DNA of 64,000 nt from Erwinia sp. E602 (lineage in GTDB: Bacteria; Pseudomonadota; Gammaproteobacteria; Enterobacterales; Enterobacteriaceae): positions 1,364,001-1,428,000 of the forward strand of contig NZ_CP046582.1 of the NCBI RefSeq assembly GCF_018141005.1, read 5' to 3'. Every line of letters begins with the position of its first letter. Position 1 is the stretch's first letter. The translations under genes and the position numbers were made by a program. A model generated the notes under the pieces. The model made no database searches and had not been told where the DNA came from. It was given only the letters and a program-made list of their open reading frames with translations. Of the stretch, positions 9,480 to 19,174 are shown piece after piece.

Positions 9480-9848
9480 TTAATGGTGACGACGCCACTC
9501 CTTTTCATGATGGCGACGTTCTTTCTCGTGGTGACGCCACTCGCGCTGCCGCTCACGTTCGTGCCAGCGGCGCTCTTTTTCCCACTGATGATGGCGGCGC
9601 ATCTGCTCATGGCGTCGCCATTCGGCGTGCCGCCACCAGCGCCCTTCGTCGTAGCGGTAATTATTCTTCCACCAGCCCCGGTCGCGCCAGCGGCCGCCGT
9701 CCCAGTAGCGGCCACGATCGTCCTGGTCGCCTAAATGGAGGGTGACGCCGGGCAGCAGTGAAATGCTGGCACCGGTGGCCTGTGCTGTGTTGAAAAGCGG
9801 AAGTGCTAAACCTGCCAGCAGGCTGGCAATAATCAGAAAGCGTTTCAT
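9480..9848 (-). CDS. ypeC: YpeC-like exported protein (DUF2502)
   Basis: 122 residues. A signal peptide (MKRFLIIASLLAGLALPLF, cleavage probably after AQA around residue 24) is followed by LLPGVTLHLGDQD and then an extremely Arg/His/Trp/Glu-rich tail with repeated RRHHEKEW-like motifs. This layout and the place next to mntH match E. coli YpeC, a DUF2502 protein that is presumed periplasmic with no assigned function. The tail is longer and more repetitive than I expect for the E. coli protein. An AGGAG site precedes the ATG. The His-rich tail suggests metal binding, which is inference only. Confidence 0.85.
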   Translation of the reverse strand: MKRFLIIASLLAGLALPLFNTAQATGASISLLPGVTLHLGDQDDRGRYWDGGRWRDRGWWKNNYRYDEGRWWRHAEWRRHEQMRRHHQWEKERRWHERERQREWRHHEKERRHHEKEWRRHH

Positions 9849-10238
9849 TGTTTCTCCTTATCAGCGGCATAACGTCACCGCCCTGACGGGGAGAATATAA
9901 GGCGTCATCCGGTGAGACTATCTGGCTGATTCTGAAAAATCGGCCCCGGCGCGGATTTAAGAGTTGTCTGGAGAAGGTCTCTGGACACAGGGCGGGGTTC
10001 ACTGCGCTGCTACAGACGTTATGACAACGTGAAACCGGCTGGGCAGATCGGCCGGGAACTAACGGGTAAGCACAGGTCCGGATACGCTGAAAGTGCAAAA
10101 CAGCCTGGTAACAGGTCCGGGAGCCGTCAGGTTTCAGGCTCCCGTCAGCCTGGGTATAAAGCAGGATTCAGGGCAGCCTGTCAGGGCCCATCGCCCGTAA
10201 CAGACTGCAAAGAATACGGTTTCGCTCAGAGGATCGTG
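9849..10238. other. Gene-free spacer with a GC hairpin
   Basis: No credible gene on either strand. It contains the ypeC promoter region and the 3' flank of the aldo-keto reductase gene. GGGAGCC (10119-10125) and GGCTCCC (10137-10143) can form a 7-bp stem with an 11-base loop, without a T-run, so its role is unclear. Confidence 0.45.
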
Positions 10239-11228
10239 TCAGCCCAGAATGGCGTCGATCTGCGCCAGCTCCTGTTCGCTAAAGGTGCGCTGCTGCAGCA
10301 TGCCCAGCGCATCGTCGATCTGGCTGACCTTGCTGGCACCGATCAGCACCGAGGTCACGCGGTCGCCGCGCAACACCCACGCCAGCGCCATCTGCGACAG
10401 CTTCTGCCCGCGCTGCTGCGCCAGCGCGTTCAGGCGGCTGACCTTATCCAGCGTCTCCGGCGTTAAGCGGTCGCTGCTGAGGAACGGGCTGCCGCTGGCC
10501 GCGCGCGAGTCCTGCGGAATACCGTTCAGATAGCGGTCGGTAAGCATGCCGCCGGCCAGCGGTGAGAAGGCGATTGAGCCAACGCCCTGCTCAGACAGCA
10601 CGTCCAGCAGGCCACCTTCCGGCGCGCGGTCAAACATCGAATACTTCGGCTGGTGGATCAGGCACGGGGTGCCCAGCTGTTTCAGCATCGTAATCGCCTC
10701 TGCCGCCAGCCCGGCCGGATAGTTGGAAAGCCCGACGTACAGCGCCTTGCCCTGGCGGACGATGTGGTCCAGCGCGGTCATGGTCTCTTCCAGCGGGGTT
10801 TCCGGATCGGGACGGTGGTGATAGAAGATATCCACGTACTCCAGCCCCATGCGCTTCAGGCTCTGATCGAGGCTGGAAATCAGATATTTACGTGAACCCC
10901 AGTCGCCGTAAGGGCCATCCCACATGGTGTAACCGGCCTTGCTGGAGATCACCAGCTCATCGCGCCACGGGCGAAAATCTTCGCGCAGGATGCGGCCAAA
11001 ATTCTCCTCGGCGGAGCCGGGCGGCGGGCCGTAGTTATTGGCCAGATCGAAATGCGTGATACCGTTATCAAACGCGTGGCGCAGCAGGTCACGGCTGTTA
11101 TCGACGCGGGTGCTGTCACCAAAATTGTGCCATAACCCAAGAGAAATCGCCGGAAGCTTAAGGCCACTGCGCCCGCAGCGGTGATAGGTCATGCCGTCAT
11201 AACGATGTCCATCTGCCTGATAAAACAT
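10239..11228 (-). CDS. Aldo/keto reductase, GpR/YghZ-like
   Basis: 329 residues with the NADPH-dependent aldo/keto reductase barrel. The catalytic Asp/Tyr segment is ITHFDLANNYGPPPGSAEENFG; the lysine is in ISSKAG and the histidine in IFYHHRPD. The C-terminal NADPH-binding segment is VTSVLIGASKVSQ. The closest family I recognise is E. coli YghZ, an L-glyceraldehyde 3-phosphate reductase also acting on methylglyoxal, though the product is about 17 residues shorter at the C-terminus. The detoxification role is therefore inferred. A LacI-type palindrome lies 46 bp upstream of the start. Confidence 0.85.
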   Translation of the reverse strand: MFYQADGHRYDGMTYHRCGRSGLKLPAISLGLWHNFGDSTRVDNSRDLLRHAFDNGITHFDLANNYGPPPGSAEENFGRILREDFRPWRDELVISSKAGYTMWDGPYGDWGSRKYLISSLDQSLKRMGLEYVDIFYHHRPDPETPLEETMTALDHIVRQGKALYVGLSNYPAGLAAEAITMLKQLGTPCLIHQPKYSMFDRAPEGGLLDVLSEQGVGSIAFSPLAGGMLTDRYLNGIPQDSRAASGSPFLSSDRLTPETLDKVSRLNALAQQRGQKLSQMALAWVLRGDRVTSVLIGASKVSQIDDALGMLQQRTFSEQELAQIDAILG

Positions 11229-11273
11229 AATATTTTCCCATAAAAGAAGATGAGTCCGGTAACGCAGCGGTTT

Positions 11274-11291
11274 AGTGTATACGTTTACACT
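11274..11291. promoter_or_regulatory. LacI-family-like operator palindrome
   Basis: AGTGTA-TACGTT-TACACT is an 18-bp palindrome with a central CG, the usual look of LacI/GalR-family operators. It sits in the promoter region of the leftward aldo-keto reductase gene and about 160 bp before ipdC. The half-site spacing does not fit a TyrR box. The regulator is not in the window. Confidence 0.45.
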
Positions 11292-11453
11292 ATGCGAAAG
11301 CGCGCGGCAGATCGCAACTCAGACACTTTGTAGCGCGTAACGCTGGCTTGCCAGTTTTGCCGTGGAAATTCTGCGGCCGTCGCACGTTCGATCGCGGCCA
11401 GAGGTCTGATTATCGCAGATACTCAAAGCGTTAGCTCAACCGGAGAGTGTGCG

Positions 11454-13109
11454 ATGAACAGCTATACCGTTAGCGACTATCTGCTGGCCCGCCTGAATGA
11501 GATCGGCATCGATCATCTGTTTGGCGTGCCTGGTGACTACAACCTGCAGTTTCTCGATCATGTGATTGCGCATCCGCAGCTGGCGTGGGTCGGCTGTGCT
11601 AACGAGCTGAACGCCGCCTACGCGGCAGACGGTTACGCCCGCTGCCGCGGCGCAGGGGCCCTGTTGACCACCTTCGGCGTGGGGGAGCTGAGCGCGCTGA
11701 ACGGCGTGGCCGGCAGCTACGCCGAGTATCTGCCGGTGGTACACATTGTCGGTGCCCCGGCGCAGGCCTCGCAGCGCAGCGCGGAACTGCTGCACCACAC
11801 GCTGGGCGACGGCGACTTCCGCCACTTTCTGCGTATGCATCAGGAGGTGGTGGTCGCCAGCAGCGTGCTGACCGCCGACAACGCTGCGGCGGAAATTGAC
11901 CGGGTGCTGGTCTGCGCCCTGCGCGAGCGCCGCCCGGTCTACCTGCTGCTGGCGACCAACGTAGCGGCCAGCCGCATCCTGCCGCCGGTAATGCCGCTGG
12001 ATCGCGCTCAGAGCGTGGATAACGAACAGCTGCAGGCTTTTAGCATGGCGGCAGAGCGGCAACTGGCCGCCGCTCAACGCGTTTCCCTGCTGGCCGACTT
12101 TCTCGCCGACCGGGCGCAGCAACGCGAGCGGCTCAGCGCCTGGCTGAGCGAGGTGCCGATGCCGTTTGCCACCCTGCTGATGGGCAAAAGCGTGCTGCCG
12201 GAGTCGCTGTACGGCTTTGCCGGCACCTATGCCGGCCGCTGCAGCGCCCCTGCCACCCGCGAGGTGATTGAACAGAGCGAGGTTATTATCACCGTCGGCG
12301 TTAAGTACACCGATACCATCACCGCCGGTTTCACCCAGCAGATCCCCGTAGAAAAAAATATCGACGTTGGCCTGTTCAGCAGCCGGGTCGCCGGCCGCGA
12401 GTTCAGCGGCATCCCGATGGCGCAGGCGCTGGCGGAGCTGCACCGGCTGGCGCTGCGGTACGGCAGCGGCTGGCAGCGGCAGATTATTGCCCCGCCGGAG
12501 ATGGAGCAGGAGGACGCGGACGACCTGACCCAGCGGGGGTTCTGGCAGGCGATACAGGCCTTCCTGCGCCCCGGCGATATCCTGCTGGCCGATCAGGGCA
12601 CCGCGGCGTTTGGCGCGGCGGCGCTGCGTCTGCCGGCGGAGGCGCGGCTGGTGGTACAGACGCTGTGGGGATCGATCGGTTACACGCTGCCCGCCGCTTT
12701 TGGCGCGCAGACGGCCGCGCCCGAGCGCCGGACGATCCTGATTATCGGCGACGGGGCTGCCCAGCTGACCATCCAGGAGCTGGGCAGCATGCAGCGCGAC
12801 GGGCTGCACCCGCTGATCTTCGTGCTGAATAACGACGGCTACACCGTCGAGCGGGCGATTCACGGCGCTGAGCAGCGCTATAACGACATCCCCGGCTGGG
12901 ACTGGACGCGCCTGCCGCAGGCGATGCAGCTCGGCAGCCAGGCGCAGTGCTGGCGGGTGACCCAGGGCGTGCAGCTGCACGGCGTGCTGGAACAGATTGC
13001 GGATGCCTCGCGCCTGTCACTGATTGAGGTGGTGCTGCCGCAGCAGGATGTTCCGCCGCTGCTGGCGGCGGTGACGCAGTCGCTGGAGCAGCGTAACAGC
13101 GTGGAGTGA
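11454..13109 (+). CDS. ipdC: Indolepyruvate decarboxylase
   Basis: 551-residue thiamine diphosphate enzyme that converts indole-3-pyruvate to indole-3-acetaldehyde, the key step of the indolepyruvate route to the plant hormone indole-3-acetic acid. Catalytic Glu51 (CANELNAAYAADGYAR) and the HH pair at 114-115 (ELLHHTLGDG) are present. So is the cofactor motif GDGAAQ (about residue 433) followed 20-odd residues later by NNDGYT. Phenylpyruvate decarboxylase activity is an alternative for this subfamily. A GGAGAG site precedes the ATG, and glk follows 71 bp downstream on the same strand. The gene is absent from E. coli at this locus and typical of plant-associated Erwinia/Pantoea. Confidence 0.92.
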   Translation: MNSYTVSDYLLARLNEIGIDHLFGVPGDYNLQFLDHVIAHPQLAWVGCANELNAAYAADGYARCRGAGALLTTFGVGELSALNGVAGSYAEYLPVVHIVGAPAQASQRSAELLHHTLGDGDFRHFLRMHQEVVVASSVLTADNAAAEIDRVLVCALRERRPVYLLLATNVAASRILPPVMPLDRAQSVDNEQLQAFSMAAERQLAAAQRVSLLADFLADRAQQRERLSAWLSEVPMPFATLLMGKSVLPESLYGFAGTYAGRCSAPATREVIEQSEVIITVGVKYTDTITAGFTQQIPVEKNIDVGLFSSRVAGREFSGIPMAQALAELHRLALRYGSGWQRQIIAPPEMEQEDADDLTQRGFWQAIQAFLRPGDILLADQGTAAFGAAALRLPAEARLVVQTLWGSIGYTLPAAFGAQTAAPERRTILIIGDGAAQLTIQELGSMQRDGLHPLIFVLNNDGYTVERAIHGAEQRYNDIPGWDWTRLPQAMQLGSQAQCWRVTQGVQLHGVLEQIADASRLSLIEVVLPQQDVPPLLAAVTQSLEQRNSVE

Positions 13110-13180
13110 GGGCGGCAGTTGTTGTTTTGCCTGCAGATACTTATAGTAACGCTCATTCTTTTCAGCGGAGCTAAACCACC

Positions 13181-14146
13181 ATGACGCAGTTTGCCCTAGT
13201 CGGCGACGTCGGCGGCACCAACGCGCGTATCGCGCTGTGCGAGATCGAAACCGGGGCCATTTCACAGGCCAAAACTTTTTCAACCTCTGATTACGCCAGT
13301 CTGGAAGCGGTGATCCGCACGTTCCTGGACGAGCAGAAGCTGGAGATCCGCGAGGCGTGCATCGCTATCGCCTGCCCGATTACCGGCGATCGGGTTGAGA
13401 TGACCAACCATGACTGGAGCTTCTCCACCCGCGAGATGCAGGGCAACCTTGGCCTGCATCAGCTGGAGATCATCAACGACTTCACCGCCGTTTCGATGGC
13501 GGTGCCGATGCTGTCTGCCGACGATCTGCTGCAGTTCGGCGGCGGCGCGCCGGTTAAAGACAAGCCGGTAGCGATTTACGGTGCCGGTACCGGGCTGGGG
13601 GTGGCGCATCTGGTTCACGTTGACCAGCGCTGGGTCAGCCTGCCGGGCGAGGGCGGCCACGTTGACTTCGCTGCCAACAGTGAAGAAGAAGACCAGATTC
13701 TGGAAGTGCTGCGCGGCGAGCTGGGCCACGTCTCCGCCGAACGCATTCTGTCGGGCGGCGGGCTGGTTAACCTCTACCGGGCGATCGTCAAATCCGATGA
13801 CCGGGTGCCGGAACCGCTGAAGCCGCGCGACGTTACCGAACGCGCGCTGGCCGACAGCTGCACCGACTGCCGCCGCGCGCTGGCGATGTTCTGCGTGATT
13901 ATGGGGCGCTTCGGCGGCAACCTGGCGCTGAACCTTGGCACCTTCGGCGGCGTCTATATCGCCGGTGGCATCGTGCCGCGCTTCCTCGAATTCTTTAAGG
14001 CCTCCGGCTTCCGCGCGGCCTTTGAAGATAAAGGGCGTTTTAAAGCGTACGTTGCCGATATCCCGGTGTACCTGATCACCCACGATCAGCCGGGCCTGCT
14101 GGGCGCCGGTGCGCACCTGCGCCAGGCGCTGGGCCGCGTACTGTAA
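13181..14146 (+). CDS. glk: Glucokinase
   Basis: 321-residue cytoplasmic enzyme that phosphorylates glucose to glucose 6-phosphate with ATP. The N-terminal phosphate-binding motif [12 protein letters not shown], the substrate loop [15 protein letters not shown] with its catalytic Asp, and GAGTGLGVA and [10 protein letters not shown] are all there, as in E. coli Glk (321 residues). It may be read from the ipdC promoter or from its own promoter in the 71-bp gap. GCGGAG precedes the ATG. Confidence 0.97.
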   Translation: MTQFALVGDVGGTNARIALCEIETGAISQAKTFSTSDYASLEAVIRTFLDEQKLEIREACIAIACPITGDRVEMTNHDWSFSTREMQGNLGLHQLEIINDFTAVSMAVPMLSADDLLQFGGGAPVKDKPVAIYGAGTGLGVAHLVHVDQRWVSLPGEGGHVDFAANSEEEDQILEVLRGELGHVSAERILSGGGLVNLYRAIVKSDDRVPEPLKPRDVTERALADSCTDCRRALAMFCVIMGRFGGNLALNLGTFGGVYIAGGIVPRFLEFFKASGFRAAFEDKGRFKAYVADIPVYLITHDQPGLLGAGAHLRQALGRVL

Positions 14147-14170
14147 GCCTAAGCTCCGCCAGCCGCTGCG

Positions 14171-14899
14171 CTACAGGCGCATCAGCTGGCGGAAGGCTTT
14201 CACCTTGCTGCGGCTGACCGGCACCTGAAACTCCAGGTCGCGAAGCTTGAGGATATAGGTGCTGTTAAACCAGGGTTCGATCTCGCGGATCTTGCTGATA
14301 TTGACGCAGTACGAGCGGTGGCAGCGGAAGAATTCCGCTTCCGGCAGCCGGCTGCAAAACTCGCTGATATTCACCGACATCACGTACTCTTCCCGCCGCG
14401 TATAGACAAACGTCAGCTTCTCATGGGCTTCCACGTAGTAGATATCATTGATATCGGTAACGATAATCCGCTCATCCTTCACCAGATTGACGGTGTGCGC
14501 CGCCGGGCGTGACGCCGCGCTGCTCAGCGGCGGATGCTGCTGGCTGTGGCTCTCCAGCTTGCGCAGCAGGGTGATGATGCGCATCTCGTGATACGGCTTC
14601 AGTATGTAGTCAAACGCCTCCAGCTCAAAGGCGTCCACCGCATGCTCTTTGTAGGCGGTAATGAACACGATCAGCGGTTTACTGGCAAACTTGCTGATAT
14701 TTTGTGCCAGCAGCATGCCGTCCAGCGACGGAATGTTGATGTCGAGAAAAATCACGTCCACCTGGTGGGTCTGCAGGTACTTCAGCACCTCCAGCCCGTC
14801 GTCAAAGGTGGCGACAATCTCGATCTGACTGTGCTGGCGCACCAGCCAGCTCAGCTCCTGCTGGGCGAGGAACTCATCCTCAACGATAATCGCTTTCAT
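14171..14899 (-). CDS. pyrR: Pyruvate-responsive LytTR response regulator PyrR (YpdB)
   Basis: 242 residues: receiver domain (1-120) with phospho-acceptor Asp53 (IFLDINIPSLDG), then a LytTR DNA-binding domain (about 138-242; SEFCSRLPEAEFFRCHRSYCVNI in part, ending VPVSRSKVKAFRQLM). Similarity to E. coli YpdB is very high along the whole length. In E. coli this regulator activates yhjX when extracellular pyruvate is high. A yhjX gene with the matching binding motif lies at 25.2-26.5 kb of this window. It is cotranscribed with pyrS, 13 bp upstream. Confidence 0.95.
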   Translation of the reverse strand: MKAIIVEDEFLAQQELSWLVRQHSQIEIVATFDDGLEVLKYLQTHQVDVIFLDINIPSLDGMLLAQNISKFASKPLIVFITAYKEHAVDAFELEAFDYILKPYHEMRIITLLRKLESHSQQHPPLSSAASRPAAHTVNLVKDERIIVTDINDIYYVEAHEKLTFVYTRREEYVMSVNISEFCSRLPEAEFFRCHRSYCVNISKIREIEPWFNSTYILKLRDLEFQVPVSRSKVKAFRQLMRL

Positions 14900-14912
14900 A
14901 TGTTTATCCGCC

Positions 14913-16616
14913 TCAGACAGACAGCGTTACGCGTGGGTTTCCCGGCAGCAGGCCACCGTTTTTACTCACGCAGAAGGAAATTTCGGTACCGGGATTCAGG
15001 CGCTGAATGGACAGCCCCTCGCCATATAACAGGCGGACCCGGTGGTGAACGTTAAGCAGGCCGATTTTATTGCCGGGCAGCTCGTTGTTTCTCACGCGCG
15101 CCATCACCTCTTCGCTGATGCCGTTGCCGGTATCGCGCACGGTAATCCGCACCCGATCGCCGAGGTCGTTGATGCCGAGCGTCACCACGCCTTTGCCGCG
15201 GCAGGGGTGGATGCCGTGCACGATGGCATTCTCAATCAGCGGCTGGATCAGCAGGCTGGGCAGCGAGCAGCTGACGTCCTCTTCAATATCGTAAAATACC
15301 GACAGCTTGTCGCCGAAGCGCGCCTGCTCAATGGCGATATAATCCATCACCTGATACAGCTCTTTCTTGATATCGATTATCTCATCGTCATTCAGCTCAA
15401 GGTTATAGCGCAGATAACGGGACAGATTGGTGATCAGCTGGCGGGCGGTGTCCGGATTGAGGCGGATCGAGGCGGAAATTGCGTTCAGCGCGTTAAACAG
15501 GAAGTGCGGGTTAATCTTGCTCTGCAGCGCGCGCAGCTCGGCTTTATTGGCCATTTCCCGCAGCTGTTCGGCGCGGGAGACCTCCAGCTGGGTGGAGATA
15601 ATCTGCGACAGCCCGACCGCCATCTCCTTCAGTGACCAGGTGATACGGTGCGCGTGGCGGTAGTAGATTTTCAGCGTGCCGGTCACTTCGCCTTTTTCCC
15701 ACAGCGGGATGACGATCATCGAGTGGATTTCCGGCGTGCGGTGCGCCTCATCATTGTTCTTAATGATGATTTTACCCTCGGCGATCGCCGTGGCGGTGGT
15801 CGGGCTGATGCCGTCATCGCCGTTATGGTAATTTTCCTCGCCGACGCCGACGTAGGCGAGGATCTGCTCTTTACTGGTCATCGCCACCGCGTCGGCGTGA
15901 ATATCCTCGCGGATAATGGCGCAAATCTGGCTCAGCGACTGGCTGTTGACCTGACGAAACAGCGGCAGGGTTTTATTGGCGATATCCAGCGCCAGTTTGG
16001 CCTGGCGGGCGGCTATCGCCTCGCGCTCTCCCTCCACGCTCTGCACCAGCAGCACGATAATGCCGATGCTGGTGGTGCCGAGGATCATCGGCAGCGCAAT
16101 ATCGCTGACGATCGCCACCCCCAGCGAGGTCGGCGTCGCCCACAGCACGATCAGCAGCATGGTCAGCGATTCGCACAGCATGCCGCCGAGAATACCCACG
16201 GTCCAGCGCTGCTCCCTGAGCACCTTAAGGTTGATCCAGCCGGAAATAATGCCGGCGGTGATGCTGGTAATCAGGCAGGGCACCGAGGTGACGCCGTGGA
16301 TGTCGATCAGGAAACGGTGGGTGCCGGCAATCACCCCGGTGGCGATGCCGACCCAGGGGCCGAACAGAATGCCGCCGGACATAATGGCGATGGTGCGCAC
16401 GTTGAGCAGCGAGCCGTCGACGTTGACGCCGGTCCAGGTGCTGAACAGCGCAAACAGCGAGAAGATGGCGGTGACCGCCGCCAGCTCCTGACGGGAGTGC
16501 TCCTCCTTTTGCAGCAGCTGACGAAAATGGCGGGTGCGGGTGATAAAAAACAGGCAGATTAGCATCAGCGCTGCGCGATCAAACACGGCGAGCAACATCT
16601 CAAACATCGAATGCAC
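14913..16616 (-). CDS. pyrS: Pyruvate sensor histidine kinase PyrS (YpdA), LytS type
   Basis: 567 residues. The N-terminal half has six or so membrane helices of the LytS 5TM class, including the signature [19 protein letters not shown]; a GAF domain follows at about 220-340. The His-kinase region contains [14 protein letters not shown], in which His is the phosphorylation site, and an ATPase domain with [14 protein letters not shown] and DTGNGISEE. The match to E. coli YpdA is nearly continuous. It senses pyruvate at the membrane and phosphorylates PyrR. Start at MHSMFEM; a second Met three codons on is possible. Confidence 0.95.
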   Translation of the reverse strand: MHSMFEMLLAVFDRAALMLICLFFITRTRHFRQLLQKEEHSRQELAAVTAIFSLFALFSTWTGVNVDGSLLNVRTIAIMSGGILFGPWVGIATGVIAGTHRFLIDIHGVTSVPCLITSITAGIISGWINLKVLREQRWTVGILGGMLCESLTMLLIVLWATPTSLGVAIVSDIALPMILGTTSIGIIVLLVQSVEGEREAIAARQAKLALDIANKTLPLFRQVNSQSLSQICAIIREDIHADAVAMTSKEQILAYVGVGEENYHNGDDGISPTTATAIAEGKIIIKNNDEAHRTPEIHSMIVIPLWEKGEVTGTLKIYYRHAHRITWSLKEMAVGLSQIISTQLEVSRAEQLREMANKAELRALQSKINPHFLFNALNAISASIRLNPDTARQLITNLSRYLRYNLELNDDEIIDIKKELYQVMDYIAIEQARFGDKLSVFYDIEEDVSCSLPSLLIQPLIENAIVHGIHPCRGKGVVTLGINDLGDRVRITVRDTGNGISEEVMARVRNNELPGNKIGLLNVHHRVRLLYGEGLSIQRLNPGTEISFCVSKNGGLLPGNPRVTLSV

Positions 16617-16674
16617 GGGCGTCTCGGCTGGCGGAACAGAATAGGCCTATGATAGGGAAAGCCAGCGTAATCCG

Positions 16675-16874
16675 CTACTTCATCTGCCGTTCTCCCGTCA
16701 CCGTAAGATCGGCTGGCGTAAGGCGGCCGTGAAAATCCTTCTCAAAATCGTCCGCCACGTCGTCCAGCTGCTGGCCGGTTTAAAGATCTGAACATGCTCC
16801 GGCAGCGCCCTGCGCAGCCGCGCGGCGATCGGTCGAATCGCGTCCGGAATATTGTCGATTCTGAGACGGGTCAT
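16675..16874 (-). pseudogene. Frameshifted small gene, unknown function
   Basis: From ATG 16874 the frame reads MTRLRIDNIPDAIRPIAA and onwards to EHVQIFK. It then loses protein-like character, while the next frame continues naturally as QQLDDVADDFEKDFHGRL and TPADLTVTGERQMK up to a TAG at 16675. Adding one A to the AAA at 16779-16781 would join them into a protein of about 67 residues. I do not recognise the family, and the start has a poor ribosome site. The remaining parts of the 365-bp pyrS-GNAT spacer show nothing else. Confidence 0.45.
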
Positions 16875-16981
16875 GGTCGTTCTTCGCGAAGTTATCTGCG
16901 ATGATGGTCCACTACACGACGAAAAGCGGCAGGTAAAAGAGAGGCATTTTCGTTGAGACTTCCCCTTTTAGTGAGCAAAAA

Positions 16982-17509
16982 ATGCAGCTGAACAGTGAAC
17001 GACTGACTCTGAGCCTGATGCAGCCGACAGACTGGCCGCTGTTCCTGCAGATCCACTCTGATCCGGTGTGCATGGAATTTATCAGCGCCGTACCGCAGCT
17101 GGCGGATATTCGTCAGCGATTCCAGGACCGGCTGGCACCCTGGCAGGTGACCAGTTTTCATATGCTGTGCCTCGTCATCCGTCGGCGGCAGGACGGGCGG
17201 TCGCTGGGGATGATCGGCGTTACCGCCGAGTGGGCACCGTACCGCCAGGCAGAGATCGGCTACACCCTGTGCAGCGACGCCTTTGGCCAGGGCTACGGCA
17301 CGGAAGCGCTGGGGGTGGTGAGCCGCTGGCTGTTTGCCGACTGTGAGTTTCACAAGCTCAAGGCGCAGGTGGTGGAGGGCAATATGGCATCACGCCGGGT
17401 GCTGGAAAAAAACGGTTTTGAACTGGAAGGCACGCTGCGTGATAACTACCTGCTGCGCGGCCGCTGGGTCAACGACTGGCTGTTCGGACGCATCAATCCC
17501 GGCGAATAA
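16982..17509 (+). CDS. GNAT N-acetyltransferase (RimJ/RimL-like)
   Basis: 175 residues with the acyltransferase fold: the N-terminus [19 protein letters not shown] is the usual RimJ/RimL-type opening. The acetyl-CoA loop is [19 protein letters not shown], and the C-terminal [20 protein letters not shown] is the classic motif B end. Members acetylate protein N-termini or small amines; the substrate here is unknown. The ribosome site is poor. It is a monocistron ahead of alaC. Confidence 0.88.
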   Translation: MQLNSERLTLSLMQPTDWPLFLQIHSDPVCMEFISAVPQLADIRQRFQDRLAPWQVTSFHMLCLVIRRRQDGRSLGMIGVTAEWAPYRQAEIGYTLCSDAFGQGYGTEALGVVSRWLFADCEFHKLKAQVVEGNMASRRVLEKNGFELEGTLRDNYLLRGRWVNDWLFGRINPGE

Positions 17510-17628
17510 AAATTTTAATCAGCCTCTCGACAGCGGTTCCGTTCTCCGGTTATGTTCATTGCTCGACCACCGCAGTGGTCAGCGTCGCTCGGATGGTCCG
17601 GGCGCTAACGTTAAGAGAGAAAATAACT

Positions 17629-18864
17629 ATGGCTGATAACAGCTCCGCTCGCCGTTTTTCCCGTATTGAACGCCTGCCCCCTTACGTATTTAACATCACC
17701 GCCGAACTGAAAATGGCCGCGCGCCGTCGTGGTGAAGATATTATCGATTTCAGCATGGGTAACCCGGACGGCCCGACGCCGCCGCACATCGTGGAAAAAC
17801 TCTGCGCGGTGGCACAGCGTGACGACACCCACGGCTACTCGACCTCACGCGGCATTCCGCGCCTGCGCCGGGCGATCTCGCGCTGGTACGCCGATCGCTA
17901 CCAGGTGGAGATCGACCCGGAATCGGAAGCGATCGTCACCATCGGCTCGAAAGAGGGGCTGGCGCACCTGATGCTGGCCACGCTGGATCACGGTGATACG
18001 GTACTGGTGCCGAACCCCAGCTATCCGATTCATATTTACGGCGCGGTGATCGCCGGGGCACAGGTGCGTTCGGTGCCGCTGGTGGCCGGCGTGGACTTCT
18101 TCAACGAGCTGGAACGGGCGATCCGCGAAAGTTATCCCAAGCCGAAAATGATGATCCTCGGCTTCCCGTCTAACCCGACCGCGCAGTGCGTGGAGCTGGA
18201 CTTCTTCGAGCGGGTGATCGCGCTGGCGAAGCAGTACAACGTGCTGGTGATCCACGACCTTGCCTATGCCGACATCGTTTACGATGGCTGGAAAGCGCCG
18301 TCGATTATGGAGGTGCCGGGGGCGCGCGACGTGGCGGTGGAGTTCTTTACCCTGTCGAAAAGCTACAATATGGCCGGCTGGCGTATCGGCTTTATGGTCG
18401 GTAACAAAGAGCTGGTGGCGGCGCTGGCACGCATCAAAAGCTATCACGACTACGGCACCTTTACACCGCTGCAGGTGGCGGCGATCGCCGCGCTGGAGGG
18501 CGATCAGCAGTGCGTGCGCGATATCGCAGAGCAGTACAAGCGCCGCCGCGACGTGCTGGTGAAAGGGCTGCATGAGGCGGGCTGGATGGTGGATAATCCG
18601 AAAGCCTCAATGTACGTCTGGGCGAAAATCCCCGATCGCTATGCGCAGATGGGCTCGCTGGAGTTCGCCAAACTGCTGCTGGAGAAGGCCAAAGTCTGCG
18701 TTTCGCCGGGCATCGGATTCGGTGATTATGGCGACACCCACGTGCGCTTTGCGCTGATTGAAAACAGCGATCGCATTCGTCAGGCGGTCAGAGGGATTAA
18801 GGCGATGTTTCGAGACGACGGCATTGCCCCGCCGGTGGCAAAACCGGGCGCGGAAGAGGGCTGA
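17629..18864 (+). CDS. alaC: Glutamate--pyruvate aminotransferase AlaC
   Basis: 411-residue class I/II PLP-dependent transaminase making alanine from pyruvate and glutamate. The PLP lysine is in [17 protein letters not shown]; the conserved NPTAQ and HDLAYADI segments and the terminal arginine motif HVRFALIEN are present. The start at 17629 ([16 protein letters not shown]) matches E. coli AlaC (412 residues); the frame extends 18 codons upstream without support. GAGAG precedes it. The pyruvate substrate fits the neighbouring pyruvate-sensing system, although no direct link is shown. Confidence 0.96.
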   Translation: MADNSSARRFSRIERLPPYVFNITAELKMAARRRGEDIIDFSMGNPDGPTPPHIVEKLCAVAQRDDTHGYSTSRGIPRLRRAISRWYADRYQVEIDPESEAIVTIGSKEGLAHLMLATLDHGDTVLVPNPSYPIHIYGAVIAGAQVRSVPLVAGVDFFNELERAIRESYPKPKMMILGFPSNPTAQCVELDFFERVIALAKQYNVLVIHDLAYADIVYDGWKAPSIMEVPGARDVAVEFFTLSKSYNMAGWRIGFMVGNKELVAALARIKSYHDYGTFTPLQVAAIAALEGDQQCVRDIAEQYKRRRDVLVKGLHEAGWMVDNPKASMYVWAKIPDRYAQMGSLEFAKLLLEKAKVCVSPGIGFGDYGDTHVRFALIENSDRIRQAVRGIKAMFRDDGIAPPVAKPGAEEG

Positions 18865-18872
18865 GAAACGTT

Positions 18873-18904
18873 GCGGGGCAGGCCACGGCTTGCCCCGCCG
18901 TTTT
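18873..18904 (+). terminator. Terminator of alaC
   Basis: GCGGGGCA and TGCCCCGC pair across a short loop 9 bp beyond the alaC stop and are followed by CGTTTT. The T-run is short. Confidence 0.6.
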
Positions 18905-18909
18905 ACCTG

Positions 18910-18981
18910 CTACAGCATCAGGTAAAATGTTCCTGCCCAGATAAACAGGATAAAAGAGATCCCCATCATCGCGTATTTCAC
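18910..18981 (-). CDS. ypdK: Small membrane protein YpdK
   Basis: 23 codons starting with GTG at 18981, preceded by the strong site AGAGGAG at 5-8 bp spacing. The peptide is a single transmembrane helix whose core GISFILFIWAGTFYLML closely matches E. coli YpdK (GISF, then WAGTF in the same register), also 23 residues and next to alaC. The in-frame extension upstream is not protein-like, and the SD decides the start. Function is unknown. The gene lies convergent with alaC. Confidence 0.88.
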   Translation of the reverse strand: MKYAMMGISFILFIWAGTFYLML

Positions 18982-19174
18982 GTACTGCTCCTCTGCGCGG
19001 TTACGGCAATGGCGATCCCGGACCTGCGTAACGCGAACAGAATCGATCCCGGCCGGGCAGAGCGCCACGGTAGCGGGATCGGGTCGCCGTGAGTAACTCA
19101 CGGCAGGATCGTCGGCTAATCTACCCGCAAACCCCTGCAAAATAAAGATCATCTTGCTGCGATCTTTATCACAT

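Noticed and set aside
11274..11291. TyrR box upstream of ipdC
   Set aside because: Half-sites TGTA/TACA are only 6 bp apart, giving a 14-bp core rather than the 18-bp TGTAAA-N6-TTTACA box.
11436..12980. 514-codon open frame antisense to ipdC
   Set aside because: It mirrors a GC-rich gene with clear enzyme motifs on the other strand; its composition (Gln/Arg/His-rich, no domain) is that of a shadow frame.
16770..16790. Programmed -1 frameshift at TTTAAA in the broken small gene
   Set aside because: The base before TTT is C, so the X XXY YYZ rule fails, and slipping the Lys codon would place a TAA in the ribosome; simple mutation is the better explanation.
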